Assembly (NCBI GenBank): GCA_963977425.1
Contig: CAXBOO010000010.1
Coordinates: forward strand, 1-5,417
Direction of reading: 5' to 3'
Length of the DNA stretch: 5,417 nt
Source: CAXBOO01 sp963977425
GTDB taxonomy: Bacteria > Bacteroidota > Bacteroidia > Flavobacteriales_D > Luteibaculaceae
Part shown: in pieces, positions 1-5,417 of the stretch
How the letters are laid out: the number at the start of each line of letters is the position of its first letter
Position numbering within the stretch: the first letter of the stretch is position 1
Program-made: the position numbers and the translations under genes
Notes under the pieces: model-generated
Seen by the model: only the letters and a program-made list of their open reading frames with translations
Database searches by the model: none
Told to the model about the DNA's origin: nothing

Positions 1-390
1 TTCATATCGCTTATTGCCCAGTCTTCATTGAACAAAAAATCAATTACCTTGGATTTAGCCAAGCAAATGATTGACAAGTTTGTGAAGAACACAACGCGTG
101 AAGTAAGCATCGACTTTATCCAAAAAGTGGTTTGCGATTACTTTGACATGCAGGTTGAAACTTTAAAGTCTAAAACACGCAAACGCGAAGTAGTACAAGC
201 AAGACAAATTGCTATGTTCTTTTCTAAAAAACTAACAAAATCTTCGTTGGCTACTATAGGAATGCACTGTGGAGGAAAAGATCACGCTACCGTTTTACAT
301 GCTTGTCGTACTGTTAACAACTTAGCAGATACCGATAAATCTTTCAAACGTTATATTGAAGATTTAGACAAAAAACTAGCACTTAATTAA
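1..390 (+). CDS. dnaA: DnaA, chromosomal replication initiator (C-terminal part, 5' truncated by window)
   Basis: DnaA binds DnaA boxes at the origin and, with ATP, melts the duplex to start replication. Only the last 129 residues are present. The frame is open to base 1, so the TTG at 28 is internal (Leu), not a start. Visible residues 1-30 fit the end of the AAA+ lid. The rest is DNA-binding domain IV: a basic stretch (KSKTRKRE, about residues 56-63), a helix with VQARQIAMFF, and the DnaA signature GGKDHATVLHA starting at base 271, whose Asp-His-x-Thr contacts the DnaA box in characterised homologues. The end is KKLALN followed by TAA. A minor oddity is MHCGG just before the signature, where other residues usually precede the glycines. 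The next gene starts one base after the stop, suggesting co-transcription. No cluster of DnaA boxes is visible here. Identification is near certain. Confidence 0.97.
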   Translation, partial: FISLIAQSSLNKKSITLDLAKQMIDKFVKNTTREVSIDFIQKVVCDYFDMQVETLKSKTRKREVVQARQIAMFFSKKLTKSSLATIGMHCGGKDHATVLHACRTVNNLADTDKSFKRYIEDLDKKLALN

Positions 391-391
391 G

Positions 392-850
392 ATGAAAGTT
401 TTGATGGTTTGCCTAGGCAACATTTGTCGTTCACCACTAGCTGAAGGCATATTACGCAAACTAGCCACAGACAAAGGCCTAAACATACAAGTAGACAGTT
501 GTGGAACTGCTGATTACCATGTTGGTGAAGCTCCTGATGCAAGGTCGGTGCAAGTTGCGTCAGAAAACGGCATCGATATATCATCACTTTCTGGCCGACA
601 GTTTAAAGCTTCAGATTTTGAGTCTTTTGATTTCATATTAGCTATGGATGAAAAGAACTTATCTGACATCCTTTCAAAATCCAAATACGCAGAAAATAAA
701 GCAAAAGCAAAACTCATGCTATCTTATCTGCCAGAGGAATCTGATAAAAATGTATTCGATCCGTATTACGGAAACATTACAGATTTTGAAGCTGTATACA
801 ATCAACTTCATCAAGCATGTTCTAATTTCTTAGAAAAAGAAGCTAACTAA
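392..850 (+). CDS. Low-molecular-weight protein tyrosine phosphatase
   Basis: This 152-residue cytosolic phosphatase should hydrolyse phosphotyrosine through a cysteinyl-phosphate intermediate. The length is normal for the family (about 150). The N-terminal P-loop is intact: VCLGNICRS with nucleophile Cys7, transition-state Arg13 and Ser14. A second cysteine, Cys12, inside the loop matches the eukaryotic-type CLGNICRS pattern, in which the two cysteines can form a protective disulfide. The general-acid motif is DPYYG at residues 123-127 (Asp123). The ATG at 392 is the only sensible start because it puts the P-loop at the usual position near the N-terminus. It follows the dnaA stop by one base and has no Shine-Dalgarno, so expression is probably by read-through or translational coupling from dnaA. 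Relatives in other bacteria act on tyrosine kinases of polysaccharide export (Wzb type), but no such genes are nearby, so the substrate is unknown. Confidence 0.95.
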   Translation: MKVLMVCLGNICRSPLAEGILRKLATDKGLNIQVDSCGTADYHVGEAPDARSVQVASENGIDISSLSGRQFKASDFESFDFILAMDEKNLSDILSKSKYAENKAKAKLMLSYLPEESDKNVFDPYYGNITDFEAVYNQLHQACSNFLEKEAN

Positions 851-863
851 TTAGCACTTACTT

Positions 864-1388
864 TTACTTCACATCTAATATTTCTACATCGTATATAACA
901 GTAGATCGTTGCGGTATTTTATTCATGTCGCCCGTTACTCCATGCGCCAAATGACTTGGTAAAATTACTTTGGCTTTAGCTCCACGCTGCATCAACTGAA
1001 CCGCTTCATGCAAACCGGTTTCCATACTTTGTCTTTCAACAACAAACTTTTCGCTTCCATACGATTTGTAACTGTAACACGTATCGCCATTCAATAAGGT
1101 TACAATAAGGTTCATCTCTACTTCTTGACCAACACGTATACTATCACCAAAGCCGTCCCAGTATTGCCAAAAACGAAGCCCACTACCTGTTTCTTCCATT
1201 TTCCACCCCTTTCTTTCAATGAATTTATCAATCTGAATGCGTTCGGCTTTAATCATAGCCTTATTCATCTCAACCAATTCTTTGGCATCGGGCACTTTAT
1301 TTATTGGAGGTTTTGATTGTGGCTCGCAAGCCAATAAAATCAGACCAAAAAGACTAATACAAAAGATGTTTTTCATTTTCAACAGCAT
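864..1388 (-). CDS. gldI: GldI-like FKBP-type peptidyl-prolyl isomerase lipoprotein
   Basis: This looks like an envelope lipoprotein with an FKBP-fold prolyl isomerase domain, resembling GldI, which Flavobacterium johnsoniae needs for gliding. The N-terminus is a short signal peptide ending in lipobox LLAC (Cys21 from the first Met). A helical, charged spacer runs to about residue 65, and the FKBP domain fills about 70-174: GLHEAVQLM, a hydrophobic strand ending ILPSH, then LAHGVTG, IPQRST and IYDVEIL. The FKBP Tyr of the usual LAYG motif is His149, and other active-site positions also differ, so catalysis is uncertain. The ATG at 1388 gives 174 residues. The ATG at 1376 gives 170, starts with a more typical MKN, and is equally plausible. 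Either start overlaps the end of nrnA (35 or 23 bp), implying one transcript and possibly translational coupling. The family call is strong. The symbol is less so, because the organism may not glide. Confidence 0.8.
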   Translation of the reverse strand: MLLKMKNIFCISLFGLILLACEPQSKPPINKVPDAKELVEMNKAMIKAERIQIDKFIERKGWKMEETGSGLRFWQYWDGFGDSIRVGQEVEMNLIVTLLNGDTCYSYKSYGSEKFVVERQSMETGLHEAVQLMQRGAKAKVILPSHLAHGVTGDMNKIPQRSTVIYDVEILDVK

Positions 1389-2358
1389 CTAAAAATTGAG
1401 TTACAGTATTTTCTAAAGTATCATCGCAACGCCCACCAGCAGCACGTGTATGCCCACCTCCATTGAAGTATTTCCTTGCAAATTCGTTGACAGAAAATTC
1501 GCCAACACAACGGAAAGACATCTTCACATATTCTTCAGCTTCTTTGATTAAAACAGCCATAATTACGCCTTGAATAGACAAGCCATAATTCACCAAACCT
1601 TCGGTATCACCACTTTGGTAGTTGTAGTCTTCCATATCCTTCATACTCAACGCGAAATAGGCCACTTTACCATCGGCTGAAAGTTTAAGTTTTTCGTGCA
1701 ATGCAAAACCTATTAAACGTAGCCTGTCATACGTTCCAGAATTTCCAATGCGCTCTTGAATAGCACTATTGTTAGCTCCTAAATCAATCAACTTTGCCGC
1801 AACTTGATGTGTAAAAGATGTCGTACAACTGTGACGGAAACTACCTGTATCTGTAAGAATACCCGTATACAAACAAGTCGCTATCTCTTCATTTATTTTT
1901 TCGGGAGCTAATTCTTCCAAAATGCGAAACAAAAGCTCGCAAGTACTACTTGATTCTACATCGCTTACATTAACATCGAACTCATCTGGTTGTTGATGAT
2001 GATCAATAAGAATTACCTTTTGTCGTTCTACATCAATAGCATCCTTTAGATCTTTAATGCGACCTAAATGATTGTAATCAAGTATGATAACTAAATCACA
2101 CGATTTCGATTCTTCTTTAATTTTATCTTCATTCCCTTCGTAAATATTCAATTCTCCTAAGCCAGGTAACCATTTAAGAAAATCGGGAAATGAATTGGGC
2201 ACAACAGCTATTGACTCTTTACCATAAGCTGTTAGAAACTGCTTCATTGCTAGAATAGAACCCAATGCATCACCATCAGGACTAAAATGAGACGTTAACA
2301 TTATTTTCTTGGCTCCGTCTATGTGTTTTTTTATTTCCAGATGAGGTATTGTAATCAT
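1354..2358 (-). CDS. nrnA: DHH/DHHA1 phosphoesterase, NrnA-type oligoribonuclease/pAp phosphatase
   Basis: NrnA proteins are cytosolic, metal-dependent enzymes that degrade very short RNAs and dephosphorylate 3'-phosphoadenosine 5'-phosphate. From the Met at 2358 the protein has 334 residues, normal for the family. The DHH domain shows HFSPDGDALGS (His24, Asp28, Asp30), Asp94 in ILDYNH, the DHH triad at 119-121 and Asp170 in GILTDTGSF, so all expected metal ligands are present. The DHHA1 substrate-binding domain ends with the GGGHTRAAGG motif at 300-309. The frame is open to an ATG at 2418, but the 20 extra residues look unlike the family, and that stretch contains the TACCTTTG promoter box, so I prefer 2358. 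The gene heads a two-gene unit with the gldI-like gene and is divergent from ndk. RecJ shares the fold but is much larger, so it is unlikely here. Confidence 0.93.
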   Translation of the reverse strand: MITIPHLEIKKHIDGAKKIMLTSHFSPDGDALGSILAMKQFLTAYGKESIAVVPNSFPDFLKWLPGLGELNIYEGNEDKIKEESKSCDLVIILDYNHLGRIKDLKDAIDVERQKVILIDHHQQPDEFDVNVSDVESSSTCELLFRILEELAPEKINEEIATCLYTGILTDTGSFRHSCTTSFTHQVAAKLIDLGANNSAIQERIGNSGTYDRLRLIGFALHEKLKLSADGKVAYFALSMKDMEDYNYQSGDTEGLVNYGLSIQGVIMAVLIKEAEEYVKMSFRCVGEFSVNEFARKYFNGGGHTRAAGGRCDDTLENTVTQFLDAVENEKHLLY

Positions 2359-2373
2359 TCTAAATATTTTTCT

Positions 2374-2381
2374 CAAAGGTA
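2374..2381 (-). promoter_or_regulatory. Putative -7 promoter box for nrnA-gldI
   Basis: Read on the minus strand this is TACCTTTG, a full match to the Bacteroidota primary sigma -7 consensus TAnnTTTG. It lies 15 bp upstream of the preferred nrnA ATG, implying a leader of about ten bases. No good TTTG -33 element sits at the expected distance of about 19-21 bp, so this may be a -7-driven or weak promoter. Its position supports the 2358 start of nrnA. Confidence 0.5.
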
Positions 2382-2403
2382 CTTTTTCAAACGTCAATAT
2401 TTC

Positions 2404-2411
2404 TACCTTTG
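2404..2411 (+). promoter_or_regulatory. Putative -7 promoter box for ndk
   Basis: TACCTTTG matches the Bacteroidota -7 consensus TAnnTTTG and ends 20 bp before the ndk ATG. Transcription would start near 2418, giving a short leader. The -33 region (about 2380-2387) is T-rich but lacks the expected TTTG. The box is the exact inverted copy of the one at 2374-2381. Confidence 0.55.
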
Positions 2412-2431
2412 CACCCAAATTTTATCAAAGA

Positions 2432-2851
2432 ATGGCAACTAACAGAACGTTTACCATGATTAAGCCTGACGCAGTTGATGCAGGGCACGCAGGAAAAATA
2501 ATCGACCAAATACTAGAAGCTGGTTTCACTGTAAAAGCTTTAAAGTACACACAATTGACTACAGCAGAAGCTGGTGCTTTTTACGAAGTACACAAAGAGC
2601 GTCCTTTTTACGGCGAATTGGTTGAGTACATGACAAGCGGAAAAATCTACGCTGCTATTCTTGAAAAAGATGATGCTGTAGCTAGTTTCAGAAAATTAAT
2701 TGGAGCTACTAACCCAGCTGAAGCTGAAGAAGGTACTATTCGTAAGCGTTTTGCTACAAGCATAGCGGCTAATGCAGTACACGGATCTGATAGCGATGAA
2801 AACGCTGCAATTGAAGGATCATTCTTCTTTTCACAAAGAGAGATTCACTAA
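2432..2851 (+). CDS. ndk: Nucleoside diphosphate kinase
   Basis: Ndk transfers the gamma phosphate of ATP to other (d)NDPs through a phosphohistidine, keeping the NTP and dNTP pools balanced in the cytosol. The protein has 139 residues, close to the usual 140-150. The active-site signature NAVHGSDS places the phosphorylated histidine at His117. Other expected residues are present: Lys11 in TMIKPDAV, Tyr51, Arg87, Thr93 in GATNP, Arg104 and Asn114. The ATG at 2432 gives the usual N-terminus just before the first strand. The gene stands alone on its strand, with its own putative promoter upstream and a strong hairpin terminator 24 bp after the stop. It is divergent from nrnA, another gene of nucleotide turnover. 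Identification is essentially certain. Confidence 0.98.
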   Translation: MATNRTFTMIKPDAVDAGHAGKIIDQILEAGFTVKALKYTQLTTAEAGAFYEVHKERPFYGELVEYMTSGKIYAAILEKDDAVASFRKLIGATNPAEAEEGTIRKRFATSIAANAVHGSDSDENAAIEGSFFFSQREIH

Positions 2852-2875
2852 GAGTTTACCCCATACAATACGTAC

Positions 2876-2905
2876 AAAAAACCCGAAGCATGCTTCGGGT
2901 TTTTT
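2876..2905. terminator. Bidirectional intrinsic terminator between ndk and the convergent minus-strand pair
   Basis: A perfect 20-bp palindrome (2881-2900, half-site ACCCGAAGCA) is bordered by six A residues (2876-2881) and six T residues (2900-2905). On either strand this gives a GC-rich stem with a tight loop followed by a U-tract. It lies 24 bp after the ndk stop and 2 bp after the stop of the small membrane-protein gene, so it can end both transcripts. Confidence 0.93.
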
Positions 2906-2907
2906 AT

Positions 2908-3102
2908 TTAATTATCTTTTTTAGATATCTGAAATATAAACAAGACTATTGCAGCTGAAAGAAACAGCACCATAAGCGTCTTTACACTTTTCCACATGAC
3001 TTTCTCAACCTGTATAACATCCCAAATGGATAAGATGGCTATTACAGTGAATACCATTACTAGGGCAGCTAACAAATAGCTAAATACTTTTTTCATGTCC
3101 AT
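2908..3102 (-). CDS. Small two-pass membrane protein of unknown function
   Basis: I do not recognise this 64-residue protein. It begins MDMKK, followed by a hydrophobic segment at about residues 6-27. A short amphipathic or polar loop with IQVEK and WKSVK comes next, then a second hydrophobic segment at about 38-58 and a charged tail SKKDN. Lysines at both ends suggest that both termini face the cytoplasm (positive-inside rule). An alternative start at Met3 (3096) would remove only two residues. The gene begins 6 bp after the stop of the long repeat protein on the same strand and ends 2 bp before the terminator, so it is almost surely the last gene of that operon. Placement, composition and the terminator together support a real gene despite its size. 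It may anchor or assist the repeat protein, but that is inference. Confidence 0.72.
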   Translation of the reverse strand: MDMKKVFSYLLAALVMVFTVIAILSIWDVIQVEKVMWKSVKTLMVLFLSAAIVLFIFQISKKDN

Positions 3103-3108
3103 AATTGC

Positions 3109-5417
3109 TTAGTTTGGTAAACCGTCATTGTACTCAGAAGATTTAATGGTCAAACCATTTTTGAAAAAGAAAACCCCAAAACGTGCATCCACTTTAAGGT
3201 ACTCATCTCCCATCTTGTTTTTTACAATTACCGTTCTATAAAATGTTTTATTTCCTTCTTTAATTGTTTCCTTCGTTACTCCTTCCGGGTAATTTTCTCC
3301 TAACAATTTACGATATCCATCCAAATCTTCTGGTGGAGTAGTTGTAATAGGCACCTTCGGTAGATTTTCTTTTGGTTTTTCTTCAGCTTGATCGTTTCTA
3401 GCTTCTTTCTGAGCTTTTTCTTTCAATTCGTCGCTATCACCAAATCCAGTAATATCAGTAAAACTTACCACTTTTGTTTCCTTCTTTTCTTCTTTAGGAA
3501 CTTCTGTACTTTGTGCCAATAATTCGGCCGCTCTTCTTTTAGCCTCGACTGCTTCTAGTTCTGCTAATTTCTGATTAGCTGCCTTGATTTGATCTTTTGG
3601 ATAAACCTCCTGTGGTTTATAATTCAAAGAGTTCTCATACGCTGTAATAGCGCTTACATACTCTTCTTTACCAAATTGCTCATCCGCGTACTTAATGGCA
3701 GCATCATAAGCTTCATTCACCTTTTGTTTATCGCTTTCAGCCTGAGCAATATTAGCTTCAGCTTCTTTGATTTTTCTAGTTGGGTAAGTTTCGTTTGGCA
3801 ATACCGCTAAAGCTGATTTATACTCCACAATACTCTCTTTCCACTTAGCACTTGCAAAAGTAGCATCGGCTTTTGCTATTAATTCTTGATACTCTTTTTG
3901 TTTTGCCGCTAATTCAGCCTGCTCTGCTATTTTCTTATTCGTTGCATCGATCTTTTCAATCGCCAAGGTTTCGTTCGGCATCAACGCTTTCGCATTTTGA
4001 TAAGCGCTTAAAGCTGATCCATAATTAGACTGTCCGAAGAACACATCTCCTTCAGCTATGGCTGCATCGTATTTAGCTTTCAAAGCTTTGGCATCGCTAC
4101 TCGCTTTTATTCCTTTTTGTGCTATTGCAATCTGTTCTTTAGGGTACGTTTCTTTTGGCTTAACCTGCAATGCATCATTGTATCGAGAAATAGATTCTTC
4201 ATACTTTTTCTCTTTCAACAAATCATCAGCAGCAACAATTAAGTTATTGTACTGCTCATTGATTGCATTTGCTTCGGCTTCTGCTTTTAATTGAGCATCA
4301 ATTTTAGCGATTTGCTCTACTGGATATTCCTCCATTGGCTTTAAACCACTTGCCTCTTTATAAATTGATTTAGCCTCAACCCATTTCGACTTTGCAAATA
4401 AGGCATCTGCTTCAGTAATTTTAGCCGCATAATTTTTATTCAATTCAGCTTGGTCAGCTAAAGCATTCAATGCCGATTGAGCTTCGTTTATTTTCTCTTT
4501 CGGATAGGTTTCATCAGGTAAAATTGAAGTTGCTTTTTGATAAGATGCTATCGCTTCTTTATAACTTTTCTTTTTCAATAATCCATCAGCAACTTTAATC
4601 TCAGAGGCATAGTTCTTTTGATTTTCCTCAGCTTCTGTTAATGCTGCTATTGCCTTATTCGCTTCAGCTATTTTGTCTTTTGGGTACGTTTCGTTTGGAT
4701 ACAATACCAAAGCTTGATTATAAAGCTTGATTGCTGCTGCGTACGTTTTAGCTCCGAAACTGGCATCGGCTTCAGCAATCTTTGCATCGTATTCTTTGCG
4801 CTTCTCTGCTTCGCTTGCTAGTTTCTTCAACTCTGCTTCTGCTTTGCTGATTTGCTCTTTCGGATACGCCTCTTTCGCTTTTACCGTTAAGGCTTGGTTG
4901 TAAGTAGCTATTGCATTCTGGAACGCCCCCTTTCCGAATTCGCCATCGGCTTTTGCTATTAAGTCTGAATACTTTTTATTTAAGGCATCTGCCTCGGCTA
5001 AAGCTTTAAGTTCTGCTTGTGCTTTTGCAATTTGGTCTTTTGGATACGCTTCTGCAGGTTTAATACTTGAGGCCGATTCGTATTTACCTATCGCTGATTC
5101 GTATTGCTTTTCATTGAATAGTTTATCGGCAGCAGTTATTGCATCGTTGTAGCTTTTGTCAGCTTCTTTATTTGCTTCTATCTCAGCTAATTTAGCATCC
5201 ACCTTTGCAATTTGATCTTTTGGATACTGCTCTTGCTTCAATGACAATGCTTTTGTGTAACCAGCTTTTGCTTCTGTCCATTTTTCTGATCCAAACAATT
5301 TATCTGCCGCTGAAATGGCATCGTTGTATTGCTTATCCAATGCATTTTTTGCTTCGGCATCGGCTATTGCCTTATTCGCTTCAGCTATTTTGTCTTTTGG
5401 GTACGTTTCGTTTGGAT
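3109..5417 (-). CDS. Long TPR-like tandem repeat protein with unassigned C-terminal domain (5' end beyond window)
   Basis: The frame is open to the right edge, so the TTG at 5340 is internal; 768 full codons are visible and the N-terminus, with any signal peptide, is missing. Ten complete repeats of about 60 residues plus part of another cover 3511-5417. Each has a TPR-like helix pair (pattern like ADxxFxxxxYxxAIxxYxxAL), a turn with ETYPKDQI or a variant, and a third Ala/Lys/Glu-rich helix leading into the next repeat. A 65-residue linker (3316-3510) rich in Lys, Glu and Pro, probably disordered, follows. The last 68 residues (3109-3315) look folded: YRKLLGENYPEGVT, FYRTVIV, then RFGVFFFKNG. 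Such solenoids usually scaffold protein complexes, and an envelope role is plausible, but no function can be assigned. A small membrane-protein gene follows 6 bp downstream. Composition matches the neighbours apart from the repeat bias. Confidence 0.9.
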   Translation of the reverse strand, partial: PNETYPKDKIAEANKAIADAEAKNALDKQYNDAISAADKLFGSEKWTEAKAGYTKALSLKQEQYPKDQIAKVDAKLAEIEANKEADKSYNDAITAADKLFNEKQYESAIGKYESASSIKPAEAYPKDQIAKAQAELKALAEADALNKKYSDLIAKADGEFGKGAFQNAIATYNQALTVKAKEAYPKEQISKAEAELKKLASEAEKRKEYDAKIAEADASFGAKTYAAAIKLYNQALVLYPNETYPKDKIAEANKAIAALTEAEENQKNYASEIKVADGLLKKKSYKEAIASYQKATSILPDETYPKEKINEAQSALNALADQAELNKNYAAKITEADALFAKSKWVEAKSIYKEASGLKPMEEYPVEQIAKIDAQLKAEAEANAINEQYNNLIVAADDLLKEKKYEESISRYNDALQVKPKETYPKEQIAIAQKGIKASSDAKALKAKYDAAIAEGDVFFGQSNYGSALSAYQNAKALMPNETLAIEKIDATNKKIAEQAELAAKQKEYQELIAKADATFASAKWKESIVEYKSALAVLPNETYPTRKIKEAEANIAQAESDKQKVNEAYDAAIKYADEQFGKEEYVSAITAYENSLNYKPQEVYPKDQIKAANQKLAELEAVEAKRRAAELLAQSTEVPKEEKKETKVVSFTDITGFGDSDELKEKAQKEARNDQAEEKPKENLPKVPITTTPPEDLDGYRKLLGENYPEGVTKETIKEGNKTFYRTVIVKNKMGDEYLKVDARFGVFFFKNGLTIKSSEYNDGLPN
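4646..4700 (-). repeat. 55-bp exact direct repeat, copy 1
   Basis: This segment is identical base for base to 5363-5417. It encodes the PNETYPKDKIAEANKAIA section of a repeat unit. The two copies are 717 bp apart, nearly four repeat units. Confidence 0.95.
5363..5417 (-). repeat. 55-bp exact direct repeat, copy 2 (runs into window edge)
   Basis: This is identical to 4646-4700 and is cut by the window boundary, so the match may be longer. It belongs to the partial repeat unit at the edge of the long repeat protein. Confidence 0.95.

Larger units (their letters stand above)
3511..5417 (-). repeat. Coding tandem repeat array, about 180-bp unit, ten full copies plus a partial
   Basis: The Tyr-Pro codon pair that marks each unit (seen on the plus strand as TGGRTA or CGGATA) falls at 5398, 5221, 5041, 4861, 4681, 4501, 4321, 4141, 3961 (degenerate), 3781 and 3598. 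The spacing is exactly 180 bp for eight consecutive intervals, 177 bp at the right edge and 183 bp at the left. Copies differ clearly at protein and DNA level, so this is an old array, with one notable recent-looking exact match (4646-4700 and 5363-5417). Confidence 0.95.

Noticed and set aside
115..123. Possible DnaA box (TTATCCAAA, 8 of 9 to TTATCCACA)
   Set aside because: It is a single near match inside dnaA coding sequence, with no cluster, no AT-rich unwinding element and no intergenic space, so it is not evidence for an origin.
387..717. Minus-strand open frames opposite the phosphatase gene (387-587 and 514-717)
   Set aside because: They are antisense to a gene with intact catalytic motifs, show no recognisable protein features and have no promoter or partner context.
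648..833. Plus-strand open frame in another phase inside the phosphatase gene
   Set aside because: It overlaps the conserved DPYYG region in the wrong frame, and its composition is a by-product of AT-rich codons.
1125..1316. Plus-strand open frame opposite the gldI-like gene
   Set aside because: It is antisense to the spacer and early FKBP region and has no independent support.
2359..2418. N-terminal extension of nrnA to the ATG at 2418
   Set aside because: The 20 extra residues look unlike the family and would cover the minus-strand TACCTTTG box; the Met at 2358 gives a normal-length protein.
3589..4294. Plus-strand open frames opposite the repeat array (3589-3810, 4058-4294)
   Set aside because: They arise from the Ala/Lys/Glu-rich repeat read on the other strand; the hydrophobic look comes from complementing those codons.
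3511..5417. CRISPR array or noncoding satellite as explanation of the periodic DNA
   Set aside because: The 180-bp units are a single open frame with diverged copies and no short identical repeats separated by unique spacers.

Overview
The window looks like a chromosomal segment of an AT-rich member of the Bacteroidota, most likely a Flavobacteriales relative. Four things point there: a GldI-type FKBP lipoprotein next to an NrnA-type DHH phosphoesterase; two copies of the Bacteroidota -7 promoter motif TAnnTTTG; no Shine-Dalgarno-like sequences in front of the starts that could be inspected; and a DnaA C-terminus of the Bacteroidota kind. This assignment rests on recognition by eye, not on a database search.

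Layout. From 1 to 850 on the plus strand lie the 3' end of dnaA and, one base after its stop, a complete low-molecular-weight protein tyrosine phosphatase gene. Converging on this pair, with only 13 bp between the stop codons, is a minus-strand pair: nrnA (DHH/DHHA1 oligoribonuclease/pAp phosphatase) and a gldI-like lipoprotein gene whose start overlaps the end of nrnA. A 73-bp divergent intergenic region (2359-2431) separates nrnA from plus-strand ndk (nucleoside diphosphate kinase). It carries two TACCTTTG boxes facing opposite ways. ndk ends at a perfectly palindromic, apparently bidirectional terminator (2876-2905). The terminator is shared with a convergent minus-strand pair, which consists of a very long tetratricopeptide-like repeat protein (its start lies beyond the right edge) and, 6 bp after it, a 64-residue protein with two membrane segments.

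Functionally, the left two thirds is housekeeping: replication initiation, phosphotyrosine removal, turnover of short RNAs and pAp, NTP balancing, and an envelope lipoprotein fold linked to gliding. The right 43% is the least conventional part. It encodes ten complete repeats of about 60 residues with an almost exact 180-bp DNA period, followed by a charged linker and a compact unassigned C-terminal domain. That repeat gene and its small membrane partner are the best candidates for something undescribed. I see no RNA gene, CRISPR array, insertion sequence or convincing origin. No gene-free stretch exceeds about 75 bp.
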